Origin: Alphaproteobacteria bacterium | GTDB lineage: Bacteria; Pseudomonadota; Alphaproteobacteria; Puniceispirillales; Puniceispirillaceae | NCBI GenBank assembly: GCA_011522945.1 | Contig: WTHY01000198.1 | Location: 1-5,699 of the forward strand | Direction of reading: 5' to 3' | Length of the DNA stretch: 5,699 nt | In this document: positions 5,645 through 5,699 of the stretch, piece by piece | Layout: each line of letters starts with the position of its first letter | How positions within the stretch are numbered: position 1 is the first letter of the stretch | Notes under the pieces: generated by a model | The model's input: only the letters and a program-made list of their open reading frames with translations | What the model was told of the DNA's origin: nothing | The model's database searches: none | Program-made: the position numbers and the translations under genes

Positions 5645-5699
5645 TTATTCTACGATAGAGGCTACGACACCGGCGCCGACTGTGCGGCCACCTTCACGG
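5645..5699 (-). CDS. tuf: elongation factor Tu, 3' end only (partial)
   Basis: The last 17 residues and a TAA stop are present and read REGGRTVGAGVVASIVE, the highly conserved C-terminus of bacterial EF-Tu. That protein is the GTPase that delivers aminoacyl-tRNA to the ribosome. The rest of the gene lies beyond the right edge of the window. The tuf-trnW order is common in proteobacteria. Whether this is one of two tuf copies cannot be told here. Confidence 0.95.
   Translation of the reverse strand, partial: REGGRTVGAGVVASIVE

Overview
The window looks like chromosomal DNA of an alphaproteobacterium of moderate GC content. The clues are an EF-Tu gene (tuf) followed directly by a tRNA-Trp gene, an EF-Tu C-terminus of the usual proteobacterial form (REGGRTVGAGVVASIVE), and genes whose relatives are catabolic enzymes common in rhizobia and marine alphaproteobacteria. 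The genus cannot be fixed from this sequence. Every supported gene lies on the minus strand, so transcription runs from right to left.

Right end (about 5476-5699): the last 18 codons of tuf including the stop, a 27-nt spacer with a small hairpin, a complete tRNA-Trp(CCA) with an encoded CCA end, and a strong intrinsic terminator that closes the tuf-trnW unit. In many alphaproteobacteria trnW is followed by secE-nusG; here it is followed by the terminator and then by a catabolic operon.

Middle (2344-5475): a promoter region of about 115 bp holding a 10-bp palindrome leads into a tightly packed three-gene operon. It encodes a Gfo/Idh/MocA NAD(P)-dependent oxidoreductase with an Asp/Tyr active-site pair (4202-5359), an unrecognised 223-aa protein with a cupin-like spread of His/Glu residues (3528-4199), and a second, divergent Gfo/Idh/MocA oxidoreductase with the classical Asp/His pair (2344-3531). 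The genes are separated by 2 bp and then overlap by 4 bp (ATGA), so translational coupling is likely. The oxidoreductases suggest oxidation and reduction at hydroxyl groups of a sugar or cyclitol, but the substrate cannot be read from the sequence.

Left (1-2343): a 360-bp gene-free region with a plausible promoter, then a 625-aa two-domain 3-dehydroshikimate dehydratase (quiC type: TIM-barrel dehydratase fused to an HPPD-like vicinal-oxygen-chelate domain). This enzyme feeds quinate/shikimate-derived dehydroshikimate into protocatechuate catabolism. Beyond its stop codon are a small hairpin and three copies of a 15-bp tandem repeat that runs into the window edge.

Taken together this is a catabolic block inserted beside a housekeeping tuf-trnW locus. 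QuiC is the only gene with a firm pathway. Whether the oxidoreductase/cupin-like operon supplies it (for example by cyclitol oxidation) or serves an unrelated sugar is open, because the two units are separated by 360 bp and probably have separate promoters.
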